Origin: an uncultured Chloroflexales bacterium
GTDB lineage: Bacteria; Chloroflexota; Chloroflexia; Chloroflexales; Chloroflexaceae
DNA length: 41,106 bases
Assembly: GCA_937902315.1 (NCBI GenBank)
Contig: CALGUG010000013.1
Coordinates: 1 to 41,106 of the forward strand
Direction of reading: 5' to 3'
Shown here: positions 30,960 to 38,232 of the stretch, one piece after another
How positions within the stretch are numbered: the stretch's first letter is position 1
How the letters are laid out: each line of letters begins with the position of its first letter
The notes under the pieces: model-generated
What the model saw: only the letters and a program-made list of their open reading frames with translations
What the model was told of the DNA's origin: nothing
Databases searched by the model: none
Position numbers and translations under genes: made by a program

Positions 30960-33071
30960 CTACAGAGCCTGAATCTGAATCTGCTCGCTCGCCATGCGCC
31001 CTTCAGTACAGATGAAGGCCACGGCCCCGCTGGTGAGAGTTAAAGGCTCATCGCGAATCTCGAAGAAGAGCTGCCCATCGACCCATGCCCTGATCTGATC
31101 GCCATCGAACTGCAGGCTCAGTTCGTAGCGTTGGCCCAATTCCCAAGCTAAGTCTGCTTCGGCCAAGACCGTTTCGCCGTCGAGCGCCCGCACCAGTTGC
31201 AGTTGACCGCCAGCGACCAACAGCAGAGCATAGTAGCGTTGTAGTCCTTGAACGTGTCCGGCGATGCCGAAACGATGGCTCAAATCGCTAGAGACACTGC
31301 TTGTTACGGTGTAGTCGCGCCATTCACGCGTGCCGTGGATCAGCAGGCCGGTGCCACGGTTTTGGGCGATGCAAAAAGCTTGCGACCAGTGAGCATCGAA
31401 GCGATCGACGGCATTGACCCAGGCCTTTCGCCAGACCGTCCCGCCCTTAGCTGGGCGCTGCAAGACCAGATTAGGCCGATCATCCCAAGTGAGATAGTCG
31501 AGGTAGAGCGTGCCGTTGGCGCGCTGCTTGGCATTGATCTCGACACCGATGTTGGCGATCGGCGCGCCGCCCAGATCAGGAATGCGCCAAGAGAACTCGT
31601 GCTCCATACCGGCCGTCAACATCAGATTCGGCCCATAAACTCGCTGAGGTAGGTCGCTCGCATCGAGATAGGCGCTCAAGAAGAGGCGACAATCGACATC
31701 TTGCTGGTTTTGCGGGTCGGCGCTGATCAGGGCGCGCACGGTTTGGCCCGGGTAGAGCGTGGGAGAAGCCACCAAGCTATAGCCGGGCATAGTGAGCGCT
31801 TCGGGCGGTGTGAAGGTGGCGGTCGATGCGCGCGCGGCACGCCCCATCGCTAGGTTGTGGTAGTGCAAGGCTAGAGCTCGTTGACCCAAACGGCTGTGGC
31901 CCTCAACAGATTCGAGGCTGAGCGTGCCGCGCGCCTCGCTGCTTTCGTCTACCACAAAGCCTTGCACACTTCCCGGCAATTCAAAATGGAATCGAGCGTT
32001 ATTTTTTGGCTGCAATGGCGGTAAATTATTGAGAGCTCGAGCAGTGTTGACGATCTTGTAGCTTTCATTGACCGCATCGCTGATTGCGCGTCCGCCATCC
32101 GCCGTCGGCAGATAGAGACGATCGGCGATTGGCCCGCGCCAATCTGGCCCACTTTCTAGCCCTGCTAAACCGTTTTTGATACCGAGCAAACACCCAACGT
32201 TGCCTGCGTTGCAGTCGGTATCCCAGCCCGAAGTGTTGACGATCATCTGTGTACGTTGGAAGTCATCTTCGCCGTACAACAGGCTCAAGATGATCAAGCC
32301 ATGGTTGGGCACCATATGGCAGTTGCCCGGATAGCGATCGTAGCCATAGTGCTGTGCCAATAGGCTGCGGGCGGCCCGCCAATCAGGTTGTTTAACATGC
32401 CAAGCCCGAATATCGTTGATCATTCGAGAAATGACCGAATCGCGTGGGATCAACGAGAGAGCGGTGTCGAGCAGTTTGTTCAGATCGCTCTCGACGAAGG
32501 CCAGCGCCTCCATGGCGGCGATCACTTGGGCACCATAGATCGCTTCGCCATCGTGGCTCACCGAGGCGGCACGGCCCGCAAGGTCGGCGGCGAACTCGGG
32601 GTCGCCCGGCGCAACCATCGCCCATCCATCGATGAAGATCTGGGCACCGATCTGCTCGGCAATGATCTTGCCGTTGTGGGCGATCGAACCGCTGAGCGGG
32701 GCAGGCACGCCCTGTTTGAGACGCAAAAAGGCGGTGTGTTCGGTTGAGTTGCCCAAACCGCCCCACCAAAGTATGGTGCGCTCTTCAATAATGTAGTTCA
32801 GCCAAGTCTGGCCGATCTGTACAGGAGATAGGTCGCGGCGGTAGCCGTAATCTTCGAGAGCGCGTAGAAAGGTGAATGTACCAGAGATATCATCATCGGT
32901 AACAATCAGCGGGACATTGCGTTTCTCATGGACGTAATAGGTAATTTCTCCTAATTCGGCCATGATACGCTCGTAGCTCCATCCTTCGAATGGACGGCCT
33001 AAATAGACACCGATAAGTTTGCCTAAAACGCCAGCATAGACTCGTTCAAGATAATCGTGTGGTAGTTGCAT
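30960..33071 (-). CDS. ADP-ribosylglycohydrolase-family protein with C-terminal beta-sandwich region
   Basis: 703 residues. Residues 1-345 are an ADP-ribosylglycohydrolase fold: GVLGKLIGVYLGRP near the start, then TDDDISGTF (Asp59-61) and SGWDTDCNAGNVGCLLG (Asp284, Asp286). These acidic residues bind two Mg ions and the ADP-ribose in the family. Members remove ADP-ribose from proteins or hydrolyse related compounds, such as those with triazine or sugar groups. Residues about 360-703 have no motif I can name with confidence; their beta-rich pattern (for example LVHGTREWRDYTVTSSV-like and YELSLQFDGDQIRAWVDGQLFFEI segments) resembles LamG/concanavalin-type carbohydrate-binding folds. No signal peptide is seen, so it is probably cytoplasmic. 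Substrate unknown. Confidence 0.85.
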   Translation of the reverse strand: MQLPHDYLERVYAGVLGKLIGVYLGRPFEGWSYERIMAELGEITYYVHEKRNVPLIVTDDDISGTFTFLRALEDYGYRRDLSPVQIGQTWLNYIIEERTILWWGGLGNSTEHTAFLRLKQGVPAPLSGSIAHNGKIIAEQIGAQIFIDGWAMVAPGDPEFAADLAGRAASVSHDGEAIYGAQVIAAMEALAFVESDLNKLLDTALSLIPRDSVISRMINDIRAWHVKQPDWRAARSLLAQHYGYDRYPGNCHMVPNHGLIILSLLYGEDDFQRTQMIVNTSGWDTDCNAGNVGCLLGIKNGLAGLESGPDWRGPIADRLYLPTADGGRAISDAVNESYKIVNTARALNNLPPLQPKNNARFHFELPGSVQGFVVDESSEARGTLSLESVEGHSRLGQRALALHYHNLAMGRAARASTATFTPPEALTMPGYSLVASPTLYPGQTVRALISADPQNQQDVDCRLFLSAYLDASDLPQRVYGPNLMLTAGMEHEFSWRIPDLGGAPIANIGVEINAKQRANGTLYLDYLTWDDRPNLVLQRPAKGGTVWRKAWVNAVDRFDAHWSQAFCIAQNRGTGLLIHGTREWRDYTVTSSVSSDLSHRFGIAGHVQGLQRYYALLLVAGGQLQLVRALDGETVLAEADLAWELGQRYELSLQFDGDQIRAWVDGQLFFEIRDEPLTLTSGAVAFICTEGRMASEQIQIQAL

Positions 33072-33097
33072 GTGACACTCGTATGAGCTTCAGATGA

Positions 33098-33126
33098 TTG
33101 ACTTTTGTGGTCTGGCACGCTAGAAT
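33098..33126 (+). promoter_or_regulatory. Distal promoter upstream of rsbS
   Basis: TTGACT (33098-33103), 17-bp spacer, TAGAAT (33121-33126). Confidence 0.65.
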
Positions 33127-33419
33127 ACAACGAAGGTCAAATCTTTTCTGATTACAGAAGTAACTCGGCCTTGCCCCGTGTTATGAACCTCGGTTACCAG
33201 GTTGATTGCTGAATCGGTCTCTGTTTTGTAAGCTTGTCCTTTCTGAGCATACCTTTATAGGTACTCACAGGCGCTCGTATCGTAAGATACAGGTAATTTC
33301 TGTGTGGTAGCTTACAGACGAGTGAAGGAGATCGGGCGCTTGCATGCTTAGTGTATTATAGTGTGAGGGCGCAAGTGATGTGCTTTCATAATATATGTTA
33401 AGATCTAGTCAATTTTCGT

Positions 33420-33447
33420 TTGTTTTGTAATGATTATGCTGTATACT
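33420..33447 (+). promoter_or_regulatory. rsbS: Proximal promoter upstream of rsbS
   Basis: TTGTTT (33420-33425), 16-bp spacer, TATACT (33442-33447). Confidence 0.6.
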
Positions 33448-33782
33448 ATGAGCGTGTGAAAGGTCTCGGTATGGTCTAAGTTCATTCGAGAGCACGCTCT
33501 AGATGAGAATTGTACAAACTTGTGTATCTTTTGAGATTTTGAGCTCTTCTCAGTGTAGCTCGGAGGGAGGTTTAACCCGACACAACCTCTGCACAGTCAA
33601 CAATCTAGTTCATCCAGGAATAGGCCAAAGGATAGCTTAGGCCATAGTCGAGAATAGGACTGAAAACGTATGGACGGCATTCTTGCTCGAGTCATACAGG
33701 CGCAACTTTATCATAGGACGTCCCAGTATGTGTCAGCGCACTCAATGTTCATTGTTGTCCCCTTTGGAACGAGGAGGTGATA

Positions 33783-34166
33783 GTGGATAGCCTCCGTATC
33801 CCAATCCTCAAGATAGGCGACGTTTTGATCGCCTCTATCCAGGTCGAGTTGCACGATGCTTCTGCAGTGCAATTTAAAGACGACTTGCTCCAGAAGATTC
33901 ACGATCACAAAGCTCGCGGCGTTATTGTCGATATGACGACCGTCGAGGTTGTTGATAGTTTTATCGGTCGCCTTATTGCTGATATCGCTTCTATGGCTGG
34001 TCTTATGGGTGCCCAAGTGGTTATCACTGGCCTCCAGCCAGCGGTTGCAATTACACTTGTTGAGCTTGGATTAGAGCTTGGTCGCGCACGCACCGCTTTG
34101 AACCTTGAAAAAGGTTTAGCTCTAATGAGCCGACAGACGGAGGAGAGCGGCGATGGCGCAGGCTAA
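33783..34166 (+). CDS. rsbS: RsbS-like STAS-domain stressosome protein
   Basis: 127 residues from GTG 33783; GAGGAGG ends 5 nt before it, and the GTG at 33777 overlaps that site. The protein is a single STAS domain of the RsbS type. VVDSFIGRLIADIAS places Ser59 at the same number as the phosphorylated serine of B. subtilis RsbS, and ITGLQPAVAITLVELGL is the family's C-terminal signature. RsbS with RsbR forms the stressosome shell and holds RsbT until stress leads to phosphorylation. rsbT follows with a 14-nt overlap. No rsbR is in the window. Confidence 0.93.
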   Translation: MDSLRIPILKIGDVLIASIQVELHDASAVQFKDDLLQKIHDHKARGVIVDMTTVEVVDSFIGRLIADIASMAGLMGAQVVITGLQPAVAITLVELGLELGRARTALNLEKGLALMSRQTEESGDGAG

Positions 34167-34554
34167 GGCGGCGGTAATACGCAGTGACCTCGATATCGTC
34201 ATTGCCCGCACCCTGGCCCGCGATACGGCCAAATCGTTAGGGTTCGGCGCTATCGACCAAGCCCGCATTGCGACAGCCGTTAGCGAATTGGCCCGTAATA
34301 TCTTTCTTTACGCCGGTACGGGTACCGTGACGGTGCGGGAGATCGAGAAGAATGGGCGCAAGGGCATAGAGATCATCTGTGAGGACCAAGGTCCCGGTAT
34401 CTCCAACGTCGACTTGGTGATGCAAGATGGCTATAGCACATCGCGCGGTATGGGCATGGGTCTTCCCGGAGCCAGGCGACTTATGGATGAATTTTACATC
34501 CATTCTCAAGAAGGTGTCGGCACCACGATCACGTGCCGAAAGTGGCGAACATAA
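34153..34554 (+). CDS. rsbT: RsbT-like serine kinase / switch protein
   Basis: 133 residues, the same length as B. subtilis RsbT. GHKL-type ATPase: N box TAVSELARNIFLYAG with Glu45 and Asn49, G1 box CEDQGPGI with Asp78, and G2 box SRGMGMGLPGARRLMDEF. RsbT phosphorylates RsbS and RsbR, is then released, and activates an output, a PP2C phosphatase in Bacillus. ATG 34153 lies inside the end of rsbS after GGAGGAGAG, so translation is coupled. No rsbU, rsbX, rsbV/W or sigma factor gene is nearby; the output is unknown. Confidence 0.93.
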   Translation: MAQAKAAVIRSDLDIVIARTLARDTAKSLGFGAIDQARIATAVSELARNIFLYAGTGTVTVREIEKNGRKGIEIICEDQGPGISNVDLVMQDGYSTSRGMGMGLPGARRLMDEFYIHSQEGVGTTITCRKWRT

Positions 34555-34595
34555 TGGCGTTCAAGCGTCATGTAGGGTACAGCATGCTCCATCCC

Positions 34596-34620
34596 GTACA
34601 TAGCTAGAAGCACTATGTAC
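34596..34620 (+). repeat. Small inverted repeat after rsbT
   Basis: GTACATAG (34596-34603) and CTATGTAC (34613-34620), an 8-bp perfect stem with a 9-nt loop, 41 nt past the rsbT stop. Confidence 0.5.
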
Positions 34621-34684
34621 GAGGTGGGGCTGTTGTTGTTCCCGCCTGATTGAGTTGGCTGTTAAGCGAAGATCGCGGAGAAGG

Positions 34685-34714
34685 CGCTTATTCCCTTGGG
34701 AAGAGCGTTTTTTT
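34685..34714 (+). terminator. rsbT: First terminator after rsbT
   Basis: The arms CGCTTATTCCC (34685-34695) and GGGAAGAGCG (34698-34707) form a stem with one bulged base, followed directly by seven Ts. Confidence 0.75.
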
Positions 34715-34720
34715 CTATTG

Positions 34721-34764
34721 AAAGAGGGAGTAGTCAGCGAAAGGCTGGCTGCTCCCTCTTTGTT
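34721..34764 (+). terminator. rsbT: Second, strong terminator after rsbT
   Basis: 18-bp stem (34721-34738 with 34744-34761) with two G-T type pairs and a 5-nt loop, AAA/TTT at the base. With the preceding hairpin it makes a tandem terminator, just before the repeat element at 34769. Confidence 0.85.
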
Positions 34765-34768
34765 ATCC

Positions 34769-35033
34769 TAAATCCGCTTACTTTTTCGGCCTTCGGCAGA
34801 GTGGGACTCCACTATTCTCTTTTCCCGTTTTGCGTTTCAAGAGCACAAGTCTTTAACGGATTTGGTATCAGCACTTTGGCGGCTTGGTTTCTACCCCAAA
34901 AAGGCTTGCTAGCGCGTCCGCCTACGGCTACGAAGAGCTGAGCCGTAAGCCTAATGTTGTAGTTGTGTGCCGAAAGACCGTCCCAAAATACAACAATTCA
35001 AGCGGATTTCATACCAGCCTCTAAGCGGATTTA
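34769..35033. mobile_element. MITE-like element with perfect 12-bp terminal inverted repeats
   Basis: TAAATCCGCTTA (34769-34780) and TAAGCGGATTTA (35022-35033) are perfect inverted ends of a 265-bp element. The outermost TA at each side could be a target duplication as in IS630/Tc1-type elements. Inside are the CGGCCTTCGGCAGAG block, core copy 9, GTGCCGAAAGACC (from 34966) and an internal AAGCGGATTT. No open frame of note. Confidence 0.7.
34878..34940 (+). repeat. Dispersed repeat core, copy 9
   Basis: Exact CGCGTCCGCCTACGGCTA at 34913-34930, preceded by GGCGGCTTGG and TTTCTACCCCAAAAA as in copy 5. Confidence 0.92.
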
Positions 35034-35104
35034 CTGAGATGCATTGTTGTTCGATGAATTGCGACGATATGCCTTGTATTCGATGTCTTCTTCGCTTCGC
35101 CCTG

Positions 35105-35128
35105 CACGCCGTCGTATGCGACGGCGTG
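35105..35128. repeat. Perfect 10-bp hairpin in repeat region
   Basis: CACGCCGTCG (35105-35114), TATG loop, CGACGGCGTG (35119-35128), next to core copy 10. Confidence 0.85.
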
Positions 35129-35133
35129 TTGGA

Positions 35134-35200
35134 GGGCGGGATGTTGGTAGCCGTAGGCGGACGCGGTAAGGGACGAATGGAAGCTAAAAGACCTCGCCGT
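35134..35200 (-). repeat. Dispersed repeat core, copy 10
   Basis: TAGCCGTAGGCGGACGCG at 35148-35165, with GGGCGGGATGTTG before and CGAATGGAAGCTAAAAGACC after. It lies outside the 34769-35033 element and faces copy 9. Confidence 0.92.
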
Positions 35201-35278
35201 TAGCATGCTAAAGCTATCAGGCAAATGCGCTATGCAGCTCGTTGTTGGCCTATTGTGTGTTGGTAGGTTTCGGCTCGA

Positions 35279-35701
35279 TCAGCTCTCTTTGAGCACATAC
35301 AACAGGGCTTGGGCATAGGCGTCGCTGGCGCTGGGCGCGACAAAGAGCAGATCGGTGCCGTGGAATACGATCGAACAGTGATAGTAGTCTGGCAGGCGCT
35401 GCAAACGGATATTGGGCTGTCCGAAGGCATCGAGCCGCTGTTCGAGCTCTTCGCGCACTTGGGTTTCGCTGGGCAACCAAACCACGTCTTGGGTCAAAAT
35501 CTGGTCCATAGCCCATTCGGTGCTGCCATGGAACATCACATAGGGGTAACCCTTCATCATTTGCACATGGGCCGCCATAGAGCTGAGCAGAAAGTGCTGC
35601 TCTTTGAGATCGCTTTCTGGCACAGTGAAGGTGTCACCTTCGCTGGGCTGCCATACCAAACCCGCCTGTTTGAGTTGCAGCGCTAATTCCACGCTGACCA
35701 T
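35279..35701 (-). CDS. Conserved hypothetical protein
   Basis: 140 residues from ATG 35701 (MVSVELALQLKQAGLVW), chosen because AAAGGAG is 5 nt upstream; the longer frame to 35791 overlaps the kinase gene and lacks a site. It is a soluble mixed alpha/beta protein with WQPSEGDTFTVPESDL, GYPYVMFHGSTEWAMDQILT and VVWLPSETQVREELEQRL. I recall small Chloroflexota proteins of this shape sometimes labelled pilus assembly CpaE-like, but see no ATPase motif, so no function is claimed. It lies 55 nt after the kinase gene and may be co-transcribed. Confidence 0.75.
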   Translation of the reverse strand: MVSVELALQLKQAGLVWQPSEGDTFTVPESDLKEQHFLLSSMAAHVQMMKGYPYVMFHGSTEWAMDQILTQDVVWLPSETQVREELEQRLDAFGQPNIRLQRLPDYYHCSIVFHGTDLLFVAPSASDAYAQALLYVLKES

Positions 35702-35756
35702 AGGAACTCCTTTACCATAGAATGGGTATATAGTGTCTATCGCCGAACATGCTGGC

Positions 35757-37511
35757 CTATGAATTGGGGCGATACGACCAAAGAACCGCAAGCGAAGCTG
35801 CCAGCCAAGCGTAGTCGGATTCTTTTACTCTGCCATTGGTGCGCAGCTGCACGCCGCCAATAAACAGACTGGCTGCAAGAATACTACCCGCTAAACGTCC
35901 ATTACTCCGCTCGACCCGCCCTAAACCGCGCTCTAATTTTTGGAAATCGTTGTGCAGTTGCCATTCGAAGTGACTGATGGAACTGTAGTAACTATCCATT
36001 TTGCGAGGAAGAGAGAGCAAGAATTGTATTATAGCTTGAATCTCGTCGTTGATGCGGGCTGGCCAATTGGCTTCGCGCTGTTCCTTGGCTAAAAGCTCTT
36101 TGCTGAAGGGTCGTAACGAATCGAAGAGATTGATCTGGGGATCGATCAGAGTCGCCAAACCTGCCACCATGCTGACCGCTCGCCCGAGGTAGATCAGGTC
36201 TTGGGGCATCTGGAAGGGCATCTCATAGATCATATCTTGCAATTCATCGATGATCTCCTCAAAATCGAGCATGTTCAGCTCTCTTTGATTTTTATTATAA
36301 ACAAAACGCAGAACGGTTTGAATACCTTGGCGGATCTGGCGGCGATCGGCGTTTGGCAAGATCGCTTTGATTTGTTCGAGCGCGATGAGAATGCGGTCGG
36401 GATTGTTGCTGGCCAAGCCTACGATACCCGCGCGCAGGCCTTCGTTCAGATCGGGGCTGATCTGGCCGACCATGCCGAAGTCGAGAAAGATAAACTTGAA
36501 GTCAGCGGACTGGCCGTTTTGGGCGGGCGATACGATTTTGATGAAGAGATTGCCCGGGTGGGGGTCGGCGTGGAAGAAGCCGTCGATGAAGATCTGCTTG
36601 AAGTAGGCTTGGTTCAGGCGATTGGCGAGGTCGTTGCGGTCGACGCCCGCGCGGTCGAGCGCGGCGAAATCGCTGATCTTGATGCCGTCGATCCACTCCA
36701 TCAGCAAGATGTGTTTGGTTGATAGTTCGGGCAGGGTGCGCGGAATGTAGAAGCGCGGATCGTCGGCGAAGTTGGCGCGAAAGCGCTCGTTGTTGCGCAG
36801 TTCGAGCTGGTAGTCGAGTTCTTCGTAGAGCACGCGGCTGAACTCTTCGAAGAGCGCTTGCAGATCGGCGCGGCGCTTGATGGGGCGATACTCTTTGATG
36901 ATGCTGACCACAAAGCCGAGCGCTTGCAGATCGATCGTGATGATTTCGTCGATGTGGGGGCGTTTGACTTTGATGGCGACCTCGCGCCCATCGTGCAGGC
37001 GCGCGCGGTGGACCTGGCCTAACGAGGCGGCGGCGACCGGCTTGGGGTCGAAGGCTGCAAAAACTTGATCGGGGTCTCGGCCTAACTCTTGGGCGATGCG
37101 CTCGAGGATGTAGTCGCTGGCAGCAGGCGGAACTTCGTCTTGTAGGCTGGCTAATTCTTTGATCACCTCTTCGGGCAAAATATCGGCCCGCGAGCTGAGG
37201 AACTGACCCAGCTTGATCTGGACGCCGCCTAAGGAAACCGCCAGCTGATGAAAACGTTTGGCCCAGAGCTGCCAGCGAGTGAGCGCGCTCCGTTGGCTGA
37301 ACCAGCGCAAGATCGGAAAGCGCATCATAAAGATATCCCAAAGATAGATATGCAGAACCAAACGCAGCATGAAGCTAGCGATGCGCAGAAAACGAATGCG
37401 TGGGAAGAGTGGATCTAACGTAGGAATACGCTTTTTGCGCCAAAGCGAGCCTTTGCGACGCTCAAAAGGGGCGAATCTCTGCTGGACATGATCTGATCGA
37501 TATTTCGACAT
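35757..37511 (-). CDS. AarF/ABC1/UbiB-family atypical kinase
   Basis: 584 residues. The family's marks are present: KxGQ (Lys100 to Gln103, VQIKLGQFLSSRADILP), the Ala-rich loop AAASLGQVHRA (160-170) in place of a Gly-rich loop, Lys181 in VAIKVKRP, the catalytic HADPHPGN (314-321) and DFG (344-346). The C-terminus (about 540-575) has one or two hydrophobic helices. UbiB-type proteins bind ATP and support quinone or other isoprenoid-lipid metabolism at the membrane. The organism type suggests menaquinone, but that is inference. Extended -10 promoter upstream; no strong ribosome site at ATG 37511. Confidence 0.92.
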   Translation of the reverse strand: MSKYRSDHVQQRFAPFERRKGSLWRKKRIPTLDPLFPRIRFLRIASFMLRLVLHIYLWDIFMMRFPILRWFSQRSALTRWQLWAKRFHQLAVSLGGVQIKLGQFLSSRADILPEEVIKELASLQDEVPPAASDYILERIAQELGRDPDQVFAAFDPKPVAAASLGQVHRARLHDGREVAIKVKRPHIDEIITIDLQALGFVVSIIKEYRPIKRRADLQALFEEFSRVLYEELDYQLELRNNERFRANFADDPRFYIPRTLPELSTKHILLMEWIDGIKISDFAALDRAGVDRNDLANRLNQAYFKQIFIDGFFHADPHPGNLFIKIVSPAQNGQSADFKFIFLDFGMVGQISPDLNEGLRAGIVGLASNNPDRILIALEQIKAILPNADRRQIRQGIQTVLRFVYNKNQRELNMLDFEEIIDELQDMIYEMPFQMPQDLIYLGRAVSMVAGLATLIDPQINLFDSLRPFSKELLAKEQREANWPARINDEIQAIIQFLLSLPRKMDSYYSSISHFEWQLHNDFQKLERGLGRVERSNGRLAGSILAASLFIGGVQLRTNGRVKESDYAWLAASLAVLWSYRPNS

Positions 37512-37588
37512 AGTTTTTGCTGAATAGTGAAGGATTTGTGAACAATGTGGGGAATGAGGGATTTTGATGCTGAGGAACGCCCCTTTGC

Positions 37589-37597
37589 ATTATAGCA
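37589..37597 (-). promoter_or_regulatory. Extended -10 promoter of the AarF/UbiB kinase gene
   Basis: On the minus strand TGCTATAAT, a perfect extended -10, 78 nt before ATG 37511. Confidence 0.6.
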
Positions 37598-37680
37598 TAC
37601 TGCTTTTGAAAAAGATGGAATTGCTCGCTAAAGGTTCTTTTTGAGGTCTTTTATGAAAAAGGGCGATTTTTATAAAGGTT

Positions 37681-38070
37681 CTAGCCCTTAACATAGGAGC
37701 ATTTCTCCGCCACTTTTCCTGCGCGTATACGAAACACATCGACGCCGCGAACGTGGCCGATCGTACCGTTTTGATCGATCCACTGATAGCACCAGCGCAC
37801 CGTACAGCGCTCGCCACTGGCGAAGATATCTTCGGTCTCGAACTGGGCATGGGGCGATGCGGCAAAGAATCTCTCCCAGAAGGCGCGGACGGCGACTTGT
37901 CCGACATAGGTTTCGCCATCTGGGGCGGGCGAGGTATTTTCAAACACGCAGTCTTCGCTCATAGCGACCATGATCGCATCGACATCGTGTCGGTTGAAGG
38001 CGGCGTTGAAGCGATGAACGATTTCGAGCGTCTCATTGCTTTGCTGAGCTTCATCAGTGCTGCTTGTCAT
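37681..38070 (-). CDS. SnoaL/NTF2-like domain protein
   Basis: 129 residues from ATG 38070 (MTSSTDEAQQSNETLEIV); GGAGG is about 7 nt upstream, whereas the frame extending to 38181 has no site. A single NTF2-like cone fold: VHRFNAAFNRHDVDAIMVAMSEDCVFENTSPAP, GQVAVRAFWERFFAASP, then SGERCTVRWCYQW and RGVDVFRIRAGKVAEKCSYVK. Such proteins serve as small hydrolases, isomerases or binding proteins, so no reaction can be inferred. Divergent from mutS, with both promoters in the 162-bp gap. Confidence 0.85.
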   Translation of the reverse strand: MTSSTDEAQQSNETLEIVHRFNAAFNRHDVDAIMVAMSEDCVFENTSPAPDGETYVGQVAVRAFWERFFAASPHAQFETEDIFASGERCTVRWCYQWIDQNGTIGHVRGVDVFRIRAGKVAEKCSYVKG

Positions 38071-38115
38071 TGGGGGTTCCTCCGTTTTACTGTTTGCCGC
38101 TGATAGGGTACGACA

Positions 38116-38124
38116 ACTATAGCA
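38116..38124 (-). promoter_or_regulatory. Possible extended -10 promoter of the SnoaL-like gene
   Basis: On the minus strand TGCTATAGT, one mismatch from an extended -10, 46 nt before the start codon. Confidence 0.35.
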
Positions 38125-38148
38125 CGCAGCTGCTAGGCTGTATAGAGC

Positions 38149-38177
38149 TTGGATACTAGGGCGGAAGAGGGTATAAT
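38149..38177 (+). promoter_or_regulatory. mutS: Promoter of mutS
   Basis: TTGGAT (38149-38154), 17-bp spacer, TATAAT (38172-38177). Start expected near 38184, leader about 50 nt. Confidence 0.8.
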
Positions 38178-38232
38178 GCACGCACGAACGTGCTTATAAG
38201 AACATGTAGAGCTTCTACGAAAGCGGGTAACC

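Larger units (their letters stand above)
33072..33782. other. 711-bp gap with two promoters upstream of rsbS
   Basis: No gene and no copy of the dispersed repeat. Two good plus-strand promoters (33098-33126 and 33420-33447) imply leaders of about 650 and 330 nt for the rsbS transcript. I could not match the leader to a known riboswitch. Confidence 0.7.

Noticed and set aside
33450..33780. Riboswitch or structured leader upstream of rsbS
   Set aside because: I compared by eye with c-di-GMP, cobalamin and T-box landmarks and saw none; only weak short stems are visible. Left as an unexplained leader.
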